Assembly: GCA_016929795.1 (NCBI GenBank)
Contig: JAFGIA010000332.1
Span: forward strand, 1 to 37,405
DNA from: Anaerolineae bacterium
GTDB lineage: Bacteria > Chloroflexota > Anaerolineae > JAAYZQ01
Direction of reading: 5' to 3'
DNA length: 37,405 bases
Positions 24,787 to 32,303 of this stretch are shown piece after piece. The notes beneath the pieces are model-generated. The model was not told where the DNA came from. It saw only the letters and a program-made list of their open reading frames with translations, and searched no databases. Position 1 is the first letter of the stretch. The number at the start of each line of letters is the position of its first letter. Both the position numbers and the translations under genes were made by a program.

Positions 24787-25818
24787 TTATTGGTATTCTT
24801 CCAATCCGTCCTTGATCGCCTCGACGATGCCATTCTCCACCGCCTGGGCAGTCAAACGGACTGCATTGCGCACGGCGACTGCATCTGACCGGCCGTGACC
24901 GACGAACACAACGCCGTCGATGCCCAGCAGGGGGGCGCCTCCATACTCTCGATAGTCGAGGCGCTGCCGCACCGAGTCAAAGGCCGGCTTGGCCAGCAGC
25001 GCGCCCACCTTCGAAATGTTGCTGCTCATGATCTCGTCTTTCAGGATCTCGAGCAGCATCTTGGACACCCCTTCTGCCAACTTGATGATCACATTGCCTG
25101 TAAATCCATCGGTGACGATCACGTCGGCGATGCCGCGTGGAATGTCCTTGCCCTCCACGTTGCCGATGAAATTGATCGGGCTTGCCCTGAGCAGCGGCGT
25201 CGTCTGCTGCACCAGCTCATTTCCCTTGCCCTCTTCCTCGCCGTTCGACACGATGCCGACGCGTGGGTTCGTCACGCCCAGCACGCGCTCGGCATAGATC
25301 GAGCCCATCATGGCAAACTGGACCAGGTATTCCGGCTTGCAGTCGACGTTGGCGCCGATGTCGAGCAGGAAGCAGAACCCCGTGCCGGCACCCGAAGGGT
25401 ACCCGCCTCGGTCTGGCGTCTGGCTTGGAAAGATGGTCGACAGTGCCGGCCGGCGGATACCTCGAATGCGACCCAGGCGAAAGAGCGCCGATGCGAGGGC
25501 GCCACCCGAGTGGCCGGCGGTGAAAAAGGCGTCGGCCTCGTGCTGCTTGACCAACTCCATGCCGACCACCATCGACGACTCTTTTTGCGCCTTGACGGCC
25601 GCCGCAGGGTTGTGCTCGTCCATCGAGATCACCTCTGGCGCGTGCACCACCGACAGCGGCAGACTGGCGGTGTCATGTTTGGCCAGCTCCGCTTCTACCG
25701 CGGCTTGCTGCCCCACAAGCACCACGTCGATACCCAGGCTGCGTACTGCTTCCACGGCGCCTTCGACTACGACGGCAGGAGCATGGTCCCCACCCATGGC
25801 GTCGACTACGATCTTCAT
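24787..25818 (-). CDS. plsX: Phosphate acyltransferase PlsX
   Basis: 343 aa. The N-terminus MKIVVDAMGGDHAP is diagnostic. Further conserved blocks are SMDEHNPAAAVKAQKESSM, FTAGHSGGALAS, LDIGANVDCKPEYL, SNGEEEGKGNELV, FIGNVEGKDI and VTDGFTGNV. The enzyme makes acyl-phosphate from acyl-ACP for the PlsY route of phospholipid synthesis. Start ATG 25818 has GAGGAGG 8 bases upstream; an earlier ATG in the leader is out of frame and meets a stop at once. A hairpin lies in the upstream gap at 25870-25906. Confidence 0.96.
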   Translation of the reverse strand: MKIVVDAMGGDHAPAVVVEGAVEAVRSLGIDVVLVGQQAAVEAELAKHDTASLPLSVVHAPEVISMDEHNPAAAVKAQKESSMVVGMELVKQHEADAFFTAGHSGGALASALFRLGRIRGIRRPALSTIFPSQTPDRGGYPSGAGTGFCFLLDIGANVDCKPEYLVQFAMMGSIYAERVLGVTNPRVGIVSNGEEEGKGNELVQQTTPLLRASPINFIGNVEGKDIPRGIADVIVTDGFTGNVIIKLAEGVSKMLLEILKDEIMSSNISKVGALLAKPAFDSVRQRLDYREYGGAPLLGIDGVVFVGHGRSDAVAVRNAVRLTAQAVENGIVEAIKDGLEEYQ

Positions 25819-25869
25819 CTCATTGTCCTCCTCGAACGACCCTCAAAACGTATCCTCTCTATAACTTGG

Positions 25870-25906
25870 GGGATGTAGGGTCGATTGCCCATCCGCCCTA
25901 CATCCC
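25870..25906. promoter_or_regulatory. 11-bp inverted repeat upstream of plsX
   Basis: GGGATGTAGGG (25870-25880) is an exact reverse complement of CCCTACATCCC (25896-25906), with a 15-base loop. It lies in the 232-bp gap between the glutaredoxin-like gene and plsX, both on the reverse strand, about 50 bases before the plsX start. It could end the upstream transcript or bind a lipid-synthesis regulator. TTTTT follows the right arm on the + strand. I found no convincing plsX promoter hexamers in the gap. Confidence 0.5.
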
Positions 25907-26050
25907 GCCCCGACTTTTTGGGATGATACCTCAAAACAGTTAAAACACGCGCACCGGGCAAAAGACACGGGGGTGAGACCATGAATAGCTCGCCAGTGAT
26001 AATTCGGAAGTGACGGTCGCCCGATCACAAGCAGGGGGAGATGGCTTGGG

Positions 26051-26299
26051 TTAGCCAAGCAGGCGCTCCAGGTCGGCGGTGCTTGGTTCCGTGGCGACGT
26101 GTTTGCCGTTGAACAGGATCGTGGGCACCGATTGGTACCCGTTGTTCAGCGCTTCGACGTGGCGTGCGGCGGCAGGATCGCGGCTGATGTCGACCTCGCG
26201 GTAGGGAATGCCGCGCTCGTCGAGCCAGCGCTTGACGCGCATTACGCTGCCACACCACGGGCGGCTGTAGATCGTGATCTCGGGATAGGTTTTTGCCAC
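26051..26299 (-). CDS. Glutaredoxin-like protein with single active-site cysteine
   Basis: 82 aa from a GTG at 26299 preceded by GGAGAGAAAC; the frame runs upstream but through a hairpin and into the GH57 gene. A thioredoxin fold of glutaredoxin/mycoredoxin size: beta start ITIYSRPW, active site WCGSV (Cys16, then Gly-Ser-Val in place of the second Cys), helix RVKRWLDERGI, REVDISRDPAA, and the cis-Pro loop SVPTILF with GKHVATEPS. The last part resembles mycoredoxin-type glutaredoxins, which reduce mixed disulfides with small thiols. Loss of the second Cys implies a monothiol mechanism. Confidence 0.85.
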   Translation of the reverse strand: MAKTYPEITIYSRPWCGSVMRVKRWLDERGIPYREVDISRDPAAARHVEALNNGYQSVPTILFNGKHVATEPSTADLERLLG

Positions 26300-26328
26300 G
26301 TTTCTCTCTCCATGGATCATCCAGGTGG

Positions 26329-26370
26329 ATGGCTGCCAACCGGGGCTCCCACGCCCCGGTTGGCAGCCAT
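26329..26370. terminator. 18-bp perfect stem-loop after the GH57 gene
   Basis: ATGGCTGCCAACCGGGGC (26329-26346) pairs perfectly with GCCCCGGTTGGCAGCCAT (26353-26370) around a 6-base loop TCCCAC. It sits 47 bases beyond the GH57 stop and 29 bases before the glutaredoxin-like start (both reverse strand). There is no U-run; a strong terminator or 3'-end stabiliser is likely. Confidence 0.7.
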
Positions 26371-26417
26371 GCTCTCGTTCAGGTTGTGCCTGGGGTAGGC
26401 CACCAACGACAACACGC

Positions 26418-29400
26418 TTATTCTGGTACGACCATCTCCAGTTGTGCCAGGTCATCGGGCCCCAGGGTGTCCATATCTGTCTCCTGAGAAGCCGGATAGG
26501 TGGACAACGCTTCTTCCTGTGCCGGGGCCACCCCCTCGGGATAGGCCACGTCGATGATGCGCGTGTGGTTTGTGTCGGCCGGAGCGCCACCCAGGCGCCA
26601 TTGCTGGGCCGCGGGCTCTACGTCGCGGATGCGCCACACACCACTGGCAGGATATCCCTCCTGGCTCATGACCACCCCCAGGTAGCCCCATGTCGCCGGC
26701 GCGAGATCGTCCACTGCCACACCCAGGCTGTCGGCGAGCACCTGCTTGGGCACGCGGATGGTGATTTTGTTCTGGCCCGGATCGCTGAGGATGTTCAGTG
26801 TGCCGCTGTCGCCCAGGGGCACTGGCTCGGCCTCGTCGCCAGGCGGGCCGTAGAGGCCAGGTGTCCATCCCTCAGCCCAGATGGCAAACTCCCACCCGCT
26901 GCCTTCCGGAACGGCCGCGTTCCGGCCTGGCAGCAGCTTGCGGGCGCCGCCCTCTGCCGCGTCGATATAGACGTCCAGGGTGTGAATGCCCATGCCGTTG
27001 GGCGCGCCCCAGTCGTTGTTGAGCGGCCCGGCCAAGGAAAAGCGAAAGATCAGGTTGTTGTCGTCCTCGGCCACGGCAAACTCGATGATGTCAAAGGTAC
27101 CGTCGGCAAAGACGCCATCCTGGGGATATTCGTAGGTGCCGGGGCCATGGTCATCGCCCTGCGGATCGGCGATGGTCAGGATGGGGGTCGTCAAGCCCAG
27201 GTCAGGCACCACCAGTTGGCCGGGGCCACTGCCCGGCACGGCCTGGATGTCGCGCTGCTCGCCCTCACTGATCACGGTGCGGAATTTGAGGTTGTCTCCG
27301 GCGTCGGGCTTGCCCAAGGGACTGGCGTACGGCACCGCGACCTCCAGTGTACTGCCCGAGACGCCCGCGGGCAGGCCGGTGGCTGCCTCAGCATAGCCAC
27401 CGCCCTCGTCCACCAGGTAAAGTGTCGCAGCCGCGGTGTCACCCTGGATGGTGACTTCGATCAGTGCCTGGGCGCTAAAGCCCAACAGTGTTTCCTCCCC
27501 TCCGATGCGGCTGAATGGGCTTTCGGGGCCGCCGCCGGGGCGGGTCAGGTAAAAGCCGGCGTGTGTCTCGGCGCCGACGTCGGCCCACGGGCGGCGCGCG
27601 TCGAGGCGCAGGTAAAGGTTCTCCTTGTCAAAGCCGTACCAGAGCTGGCTGACGACCTGGTTGGGCGTCGCCTGCACACCCCCCTCCTCCAGGTAGTAGC
27701 CGGCGCCCTGCCACTCGGCCTCATCGCCGGCGCCGTCGATTTCGGGCGTGATGAGGGCAGAAGCGCCCGCCTCCGGCGGCTGGGCCTGCTGGGGGATGAC
27801 GGGCACCTTCAGGAAGGTGGGCACCGGCTCGCCCATGGCGTCATAGACGCGCATCAGCGTGCGGCGAAACTGCTCGTCAAAAGCGCCGTCGTCGCCGCTG
27901 TTCTGGTCGGCACCGTACCACCAGAACCAGTCGCTGCCCTCGGCCGTATAGATCGCGTCCATCACGGCGGCGAGCGTCTCGTCGTCCAGGGAGACCTTTT
28001 TCTTTTCCACCGCGGCCCGGACCCGGCCCAGGTAATCCCAGGCACGGTTCTCCTCGTCCTCGCCGATCCACGTCAAATAGTCGGGGCTGACCCAACTGCC
28101 GCGCCACAGCTCTTCGATCGCCGGCTGTTCGGGGAACTGCGCCACGTAGGCGCTGGGCGTGATCGTCTGAATCGTGCCCTTGGCCTGCTCCTCTTCCAGC
28201 AATTCGTAGAGCGAGTTGAGGAACTCTTTGCCGTCGTTGGCATAGTGCTCCCAGGCGTTTTCGCCGTCGAGGATGACGCTGACCAGGTTCGGGCCCTCGG
28301 TGCCTTCGGCAGCAAGCTGCTCGCGGATGGCCAGGATGCGGTTGACGAAATCCTGCGCCGCGGCGCTGCCCGGGGTGCCGCTGTAGGTAAAGCCTACCTT
28401 GTCGCTGATCACCTTGTCGCGAAACACGATATACATCTCGTCATCGCGGCTGCTCACGACGTAGGGCCGGTACAGATTGTCGGGCTGTTGGACGACCTCC
28501 TGGCTGTTGCGGCTAAAGGCGGTCTCGTCCAGGCTGCGAGCGAGCACTTCTTCATCACTGGCCATCCACTGGATGCCCGCGCGGGCCACCATGCCTACGA
28601 TCTCTTGCGCCACTGCCCCCTCGGCGGGCCACATGCCGCGCGGCGGCTGTCCAAATGTCTCCTCGTAAAAGTTGACGCCCAGTTCGATCTGCTCTACTGC
28701 GTCAAAGCCATAGGTGTAGCGCGGCGGCAGCTCGGCGTCGGGCACTGCCACGGCAGCCAGGTCGCTGTCGAGCAGCAGGGGGAGGATGGGATGGAAGAAG
28801 GGCGTCATAGTCACCTCGATGCGCCCCTCGTCCTGCAACGCCTGATGCACCGGGATAACCTCTGTCACCAGGCGGGCGTGCTCCTCCAGCACCGTGGCCT
28901 TGTCAGCCTCGGCAAAATCGCGCCCTTCTTCTACCAGGCCGGCTAGCGGCTCCTCCGCCAGCCAGTCTGGGTCAGTCCACGCCAGGTTCATGAGCACCTG
29001 GAGGTCAAGCCACGTCTGTGTATCCCAGTTGGCGCTGTTGTCGCGATCGTCGGCGATCTCCTGGAAGCGGGGAAAGCGGGCAATGATTTTGGGGTTGATG
29101 TCAAAGAAGCGAGCCTGGATAAACTCCTTCTGCTCTGCGGTCAGCTCGGCGGCAGGGATCTCGGTGTGCACTTGGTACAAGTCCTGCGCGCCGGCAGCCA
29201 GGTCGTTCAACTGGCGCAGCAGCGAGGGGGTCAGGTTGAAGGTGGCGTGGATGTCGGGGTACTTTTCCAGGATCGCAGCCATGTCTACGTAATCCTTGGC
29301 TGCATGCAGGCGCACCCATGGCTTCTGATAGATGCCTGTCTCGGGGTCCTTGAAGTAGAGTGGCTGGTGTTGGTGCCAGATGATGGCGAGGTAGATCGGA

Positions 29401-29600
29401 TCTTCTCCTTCTCCCTCAGGGGCTGCTTCGGGCAGCCCGGCAGATGGCTCGGCTGCCGGTTCGCCGGCAACCGGCTCGGCCGTCGGGCTGGAGACGATGG
29501 GTGCGGGCGTGGCGGTGGGTGGCGCCGGCGTGTCGCCGCAGGCACCCAGCAGCAGGGTCACGACGATCAAAATGTGCAGCAGGCCGATGGTCCGTTTCAT
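26418..29600 (-). CDS. GH57 glycoside hydrolase lipoprotein (alpha-amylase/amylopullulanase type)
   Basis: 1060 aa. The signal peptide ends in lipobox LLLGAC (Cys21), then a Pro/Ala/Glu-rich linker to about residue 66. The GH57 catalytic region starts at IIWHQHQPLYF (HQHQP 76-80). The nucleophile is Glu327 in GMWPAEGAV and the acid/base is Asp445 in ILDGENAWEHY. Residues about 630-790 resemble a CBM9/DOMON-type sandwich (EIDGAGDEAEW), and about 800-1000 the glucodextranase-type C-terminal domain (ADPQGDDHGPGTYEYPQD, FDIIEFAVAED). It should be anchored outside the cell and attack alpha-1,4/1,6-glucans. Its own promoter lies just upstream, and GAGGGGGAG precedes ATG 29600. The GC-rich antisense frame has no family features. 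Confidence 0.93.
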   Translation of the reverse strand: MKRTIGLLHILIVVTLLLGACGDTPAPPTATPAPIVSSPTAEPVAGEPAAEPSAGLPEAAPEGEGEDPIYLAIIWHQHQPLYFKDPETGIYQKPWVRLHAAKDYVDMAAILEKYPDIHATFNLTPSLLRQLNDLAAGAQDLYQVHTEIPAAELTAEQKEFIQARFFDINPKIIARFPRFQEIADDRDNSANWDTQTWLDLQVLMNLAWTDPDWLAEEPLAGLVEEGRDFAEADKATVLEEHARLVTEVIPVHQALQDEGRIEVTMTPFFHPILPLLLDSDLAAVAVPDAELPPRYTYGFDAVEQIELGVNFYEETFGQPPRGMWPAEGAVAQEIVGMVARAGIQWMASDEEVLARSLDETAFSRNSQEVVQQPDNLYRPYVVSSRDDEMYIVFRDKVISDKVGFTYSGTPGSAAAQDFVNRILAIREQLAAEGTEGPNLVSVILDGENAWEHYANDGKEFLNSLYELLEEEQAKGTIQTITPSAYVAQFPEQPAIEELWRGSWVSPDYLTWIGEDEENRAWDYLGRVRAAVEKKKVSLDDETLAAVMDAIYTAEGSDWFWWYGADQNSGDDGAFDEQFRRTLMRVYDAMGEPVPTFLKVPVIPQQAQPPEAGASALITPEIDGAGDEAEWQGAGYYLEEGGVQATPNQVVSQLWYGFDKENLYLRLDARRPWADVGAETHAGFYLTRPGGGPESPFSRIGGEETLLGFSAQALIEVTIQGDTAAATLYLVDEGGGYAEAATGLPAGVSGSTLEVAVPYASPLGKPDAGDNLKFRTVISEGEQRDIQAVPGSGPGQLVVPDLGLTTPILTIADPQGDDHGPGTYEYPQDGVFADGTFDIIEFAVAEDDNNLIFRFSLAGPLNNDWGAPNGMGIHTLDVYIDAAEGGARKLLPGRNAAVPEGSGWEFAIWAEGWTPGLYGPPGDEAEPVPLGDSGTLNILSDPGQNKITIRVPKQVLADSLGVAVDDLAPATWGYLGVVMSQEGYPASGVWRIRDVEPAAQQWRLGGAPADTNHTRIIDVAYPEGVAPAQEEALSTYPASQETDMDTLGPDDLAQLEMVVPE

Positions 29601-29650
29601 TTTACTCCCCCTCGCTCAAGACTATGTGTACGCTTGGCTTGATGCCGCAC

Positions 29651-29679
29651 ATTGTACTCGAAAAGTCAGGCGCGGGCAA
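29651..29679 (-). promoter_or_regulatory. Promoter of the GH57 gene
   Basis: On the reverse strand TTGCCC (29679-29674) and TACAAT (29656-29651) are 17 bp apart. Transcription would start near 29644, leaving about 44 leader bases before ATG 29600. The promoter fills the 92-bp gap after the restriction-modification gene. Confidence 0.7.
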
Positions 29680-29692
29680 GTAGCATGGGCGG

Positions 29693-32242
29693 CTACTCAG
29701 CCTGACCGGTCTGGCTGTCATAGGGACCCAGGAAGCGCTCCCCGTCAAAGTGAATGAGATGTGTTCCTGCTTCCTGGACCCAAACGTCCGTTTCCCAGGA
29801 GATCTCGCTGGCATACCTTGCCATGTCGCTACGAGTCAGAAAAGCCGTGACATACACCAAGGCTGGCCGTGCATCTTTGAAAAGAGTGCGCAACTCTTCC
29901 CGGCGCTTTGGATTGACAGGACCGTGGCTTGTAACCGCCTCGACGAGAACGAGCCAGTCCTTGTCGACGTGATGGATGACAACGTCGGGCATTTTGCCGT
30001 GGACATCCACCGTAACGCCGAGCGCATGAAGCGCATCCTCGTCAAAGTATCTCCACTTGCCGCCTGTGTCCCCAACATAGACGACATGACCACCTGGCAC
30101 GAACCGCGGCGCGAACTCGTCGAGGATGGCTTTAGTGAGCCTGCTATGTTCACCGGGGGTTAGGTAGAACTCGTGCCCTTCAGCAAGGGTCACCGGGACC
30201 ATTTTGAGCTGGCGGGCTCGGGCGTAACGTTGTCTCAGGGTCTCTGCCGATCTCAGGTAGCCTTTCAGCTTGTTCTCCCAAGCCCGGGTGCCATAGGCCC
30301 TGAGTAACTCGAGTGCAGCCGGTTCTATCTGATAGCAGAACCTGGGGCTGTTGACTGCCCTGCCTGGATCGTCCGGATTGGGAACGGCCAGGCCGGCCTC
30401 GACGAACTGATGCACGGTGTGCCTGCGAAAAGTCTCACGGGTGTTGGGAGCGTATTGCCTGCCATAGTAATCCCGACAGAAATCCATGATGGGAGTAATA
30501 CCCATTAGCGGGTCACTGGCTTTGGACCACGGCATTTCGGGTTTCAGGTCGAGCAATGCGAGTAAGGTGAGGGCGGAACGTTCATTCTGTTGGCCTCGCG
30601 GGAAGTCGAGCGCCTTTAAAATCTCCACAGTCTCTTCAATCTTTTCTTTGGCGGCCACGGGATTTGGGGATTGGATGTCAGCCATCTTGTGGATCTCCCT
30701 CTCCAATAGATCGTCGATCTCTCTCCGAGATGGAAAGCTGTCCTGGATGCTGCTTCCAAGTGCTTCCAGGATCTCCCGGCTTGGATAGCGCAGCATCCTC
30801 AGGTCAGTGGCGTTGACCTGGGTATGGCCGTTGAACTGCCGAAAGTAACTGTCTACGAGGGTCGAGTTCAGGAACACCGCAAGGCCCCTCGCCAGTTCTT
30901 TGGGCAATCCAGCGTTGTCGCGATGGTACACGTTCAGGTGATTCTCAAACCCTACCCACGTGGACGAGATATGCGCCGGGTCAAAGAGCGCAGCCACGAC
31001 GCGGCGAGGCTCTTCTTTGGACGAGAAGCGTTTCACCAACACATAGTCTCCGGCAGGTAGCAACAATGACTTGGTTTGTGAGGTCAACACGATCGCATTG
31101 GGTTTTCGGCTACCAGGCTTGGGCCATCGAACAAACCCCTCGTCAAAGTGAGTCGGATAAATGAGCGGCACTGTGTCCTCGGCCGGCTCGTGTTTCAGAA
31201 AATTTCTTGCCCGAAAATCGACGACGCGCCCGGTCGAGACGGCGATCCCGAGATCATCCAGGGAGTATTTGAATACACTGATCCGATCCAGGACGAACTG
31301 GTCCATTTCGCTGGCAGCAATGTGGATGACCACGTCCAGGTCATCGGGGGGGATCACCTGCGCGTAGTCGACCTCTCGGACAGTCATACCCTCTTTCGCA
31401 GGGCCATCGCTGGTGGAAATGAGTACCTTGCCCCTGTTTCCATCTTTTACAGCATGAAAGATGATGTTTTCCTGCAGAACGTCGTCGTCTTTGAACGCTT
31501 CTTCCCTCGACTCAAAGACATGAATGCGCCGCAGTGCCATCGCACCCAGAAATATCTTGCGGAAGGGTTTAAAGTAGGGGCCATTGCAAAAGCTACGGGG
31601 TGTGATGGCTACCATCTCCCCGCCCGGCTCTATCAAGTCAGCCGCAATTGCCAGAAATGCTGCGTACAGGTTGCTGATCTCGAGGCCAATGCTGCTCAGC
31701 AGGTGTCGGTGCTCCGAATCACTTCTGATTTTTCTGTAGGGAGGGTTTAGAATCGCCCGGTTGAAGGAATAGCGCTCGACAGGGAACAGGCCGCCGCGCA
31801 ACATATCCACACCTGCCAGGATGAAATCTTGCTCCAGGACCTTGCTTTTGAATTCAATCCCACATGCCGCACATGCCTCCTGGCACTCAGTCAAGGTAGC
31901 ATGGAGGTATTCGACCAATAGGGGTTCCAACTCGTAGGCTTTTACTGAAAGGCTGCGTGGTTGAACATCACGCTCGCAGGTATCCTCTACAAATGCGGCA
32001 GTCAAGGTCCCCACCCCCGCTCCGGCATCGAGGAGGTGGATCTCTTGCCCTGGATCTGTGAACAACGAGGCCATGAATCGGGCGACAGTGGGCGGGGTGA
32101 AGAACTGCCCCATACTCGCACGATGTTCCGAGTCGAGGCCAAAGCACGCATCGGCGCGGTAGAGATCTGCCTGTTCGACCGGCCCAGCCGTTGCGTCCAC
32201 GCCCGAAAGGGAATTGACCTGATACAACCCTGCTTTTTCCAT
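29693..32242 (-). CDS. Single-chain BsuBI/PstI-type restriction-modification enzyme (DNA adenine methyltransferase fused to endonuclease)
   Basis: 849 aa. Methyltransferase half (about 1-530): ASMGQFFTPPTVARFMAS, AdoMet motif I LLDAGAGVGTL (70-80) and catalytic NPPY (166-169) of N6-adenine enzymes, plus NGHTQVNATDLRMLRYPS (471-488) of the target-recognition region. Endonuclease half (about 535-849): the BsuBI/PstI signature series PNTRETFRRHTVHQFVEAGL, YVGDTGGKW, DVHGKMPDVVI, LVEAVTSHGPV, VYVTAFLTRSDM, ISWETDVWV and HLIHFDGERFLGPY. Asp753 and Glu768 are plausible active-site acids. The halves match the usual sizes of separate M.BsuBI (about 500 aa) and BsuBI (about 316 aa) proteins, with no internal stop. 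CTGCAG is the expected target by family analogy. The gene looks less GC-rich than its neighbours, suggesting transfer. The start follows the -10 box by 7 bases. Confidence 0.93.
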   Translation of the reverse strand: MEKAGLYQVNSLSGVDATAGPVEQADLYRADACFGLDSEHRASMGQFFTPPTVARFMASLFTDPGQEIHLLDAGAGVGTLTAAFVEDTCERDVQPRSLSVKAYELEPLLVEYLHATLTECQEACAACGIEFKSKVLEQDFILAGVDMLRGGLFPVERYSFNRAILNPPYRKIRSDSEHRHLLSSIGLEISNLYAAFLAIAADLIEPGGEMVAITPRSFCNGPYFKPFRKIFLGAMALRRIHVFESREEAFKDDDVLQENIIFHAVKDGNRGKVLISTSDGPAKEGMTVREVDYAQVIPPDDLDVVIHIAASEMDQFVLDRISVFKYSLDDLGIAVSTGRVVDFRARNFLKHEPAEDTVPLIYPTHFDEGFVRWPKPGSRKPNAIVLTSQTKSLLLPAGDYVLVKRFSSKEEPRRVVAALFDPAHISSTWVGFENHLNVYHRDNAGLPKELARGLAVFLNSTLVDSYFRQFNGHTQVNATDLRMLRYPSREILEALGSSIQDSFPSRREIDDLLEREIHKMADIQSPNPVAAKEKIEETVEILKALDFPRGQQNERSALTLLALLDLKPEMPWSKASDPLMGITPIMDFCRDYYGRQYAPNTRETFRRHTVHQFVEAGLAVPNPDDPGRAVNSPRFCYQIEPAALELLRAYGTRAWENKLKGYLRSAETLRQRYARARQLKMVPVTLAEGHEFYLTPGEHSRLTKAILDEFAPRFVPGGHVVYVGDTGGKWRYFDEDALHALGVTVDVHGKMPDVVIHHVDKDWLVLVEAVTSHGPVNPKRREELRTLFKDARPALVYVTAFLTRSDMARYASEISWETDVWVQEAGTHLIHFDGERFLGPYDSQTGQAE

Positions 32243-32249
32243 GCTTGTT

Positions 32250-32278
32250 ATTATACCCGGACATACCCGGGAAGCAAA
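32250..32278 (-). promoter_or_regulatory. Promoter of the restriction-modification gene, probably leaderless, with direct repeat
   Basis: TATAAT (32255-32250, reverse strand) lies 7 bases before ATG 32242, so transcription should start at or next to the start codon. The -35 is TTGCTT with 16 bp, or TTTGCT with 17 bp. Two copies of CCGGGTAT lie exactly 10 bp apart (+ strand 32253-32260 and 32263-32270), one overlapping the -10 box and one in the spacer; such placement suits an autorepressor site. A CCCGGG palindrome lies at 32266-32271. Confidence 0.7.
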
Positions 32279-32303
32279 GATCGCAATGTAGAAAAGAGGG
32301 AGG

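Noticed and set aside
26325..28946. An 873-codon open frame on the + strand opposite the GH57 gene
   Set aside because: It is antisense to a gene with clear catalytic motifs, has the composition expected from high-GC complement and shows no domain, ribosome-binding site or promoter.
29693..32242. A BREX/Pgl-type or stand-alone methyltransferase interpretation of the R-M gene
   Set aside because: The C-terminal third carries the complete BsuBI/PstI endonuclease signature series, and no BREX partner genes are nearby.
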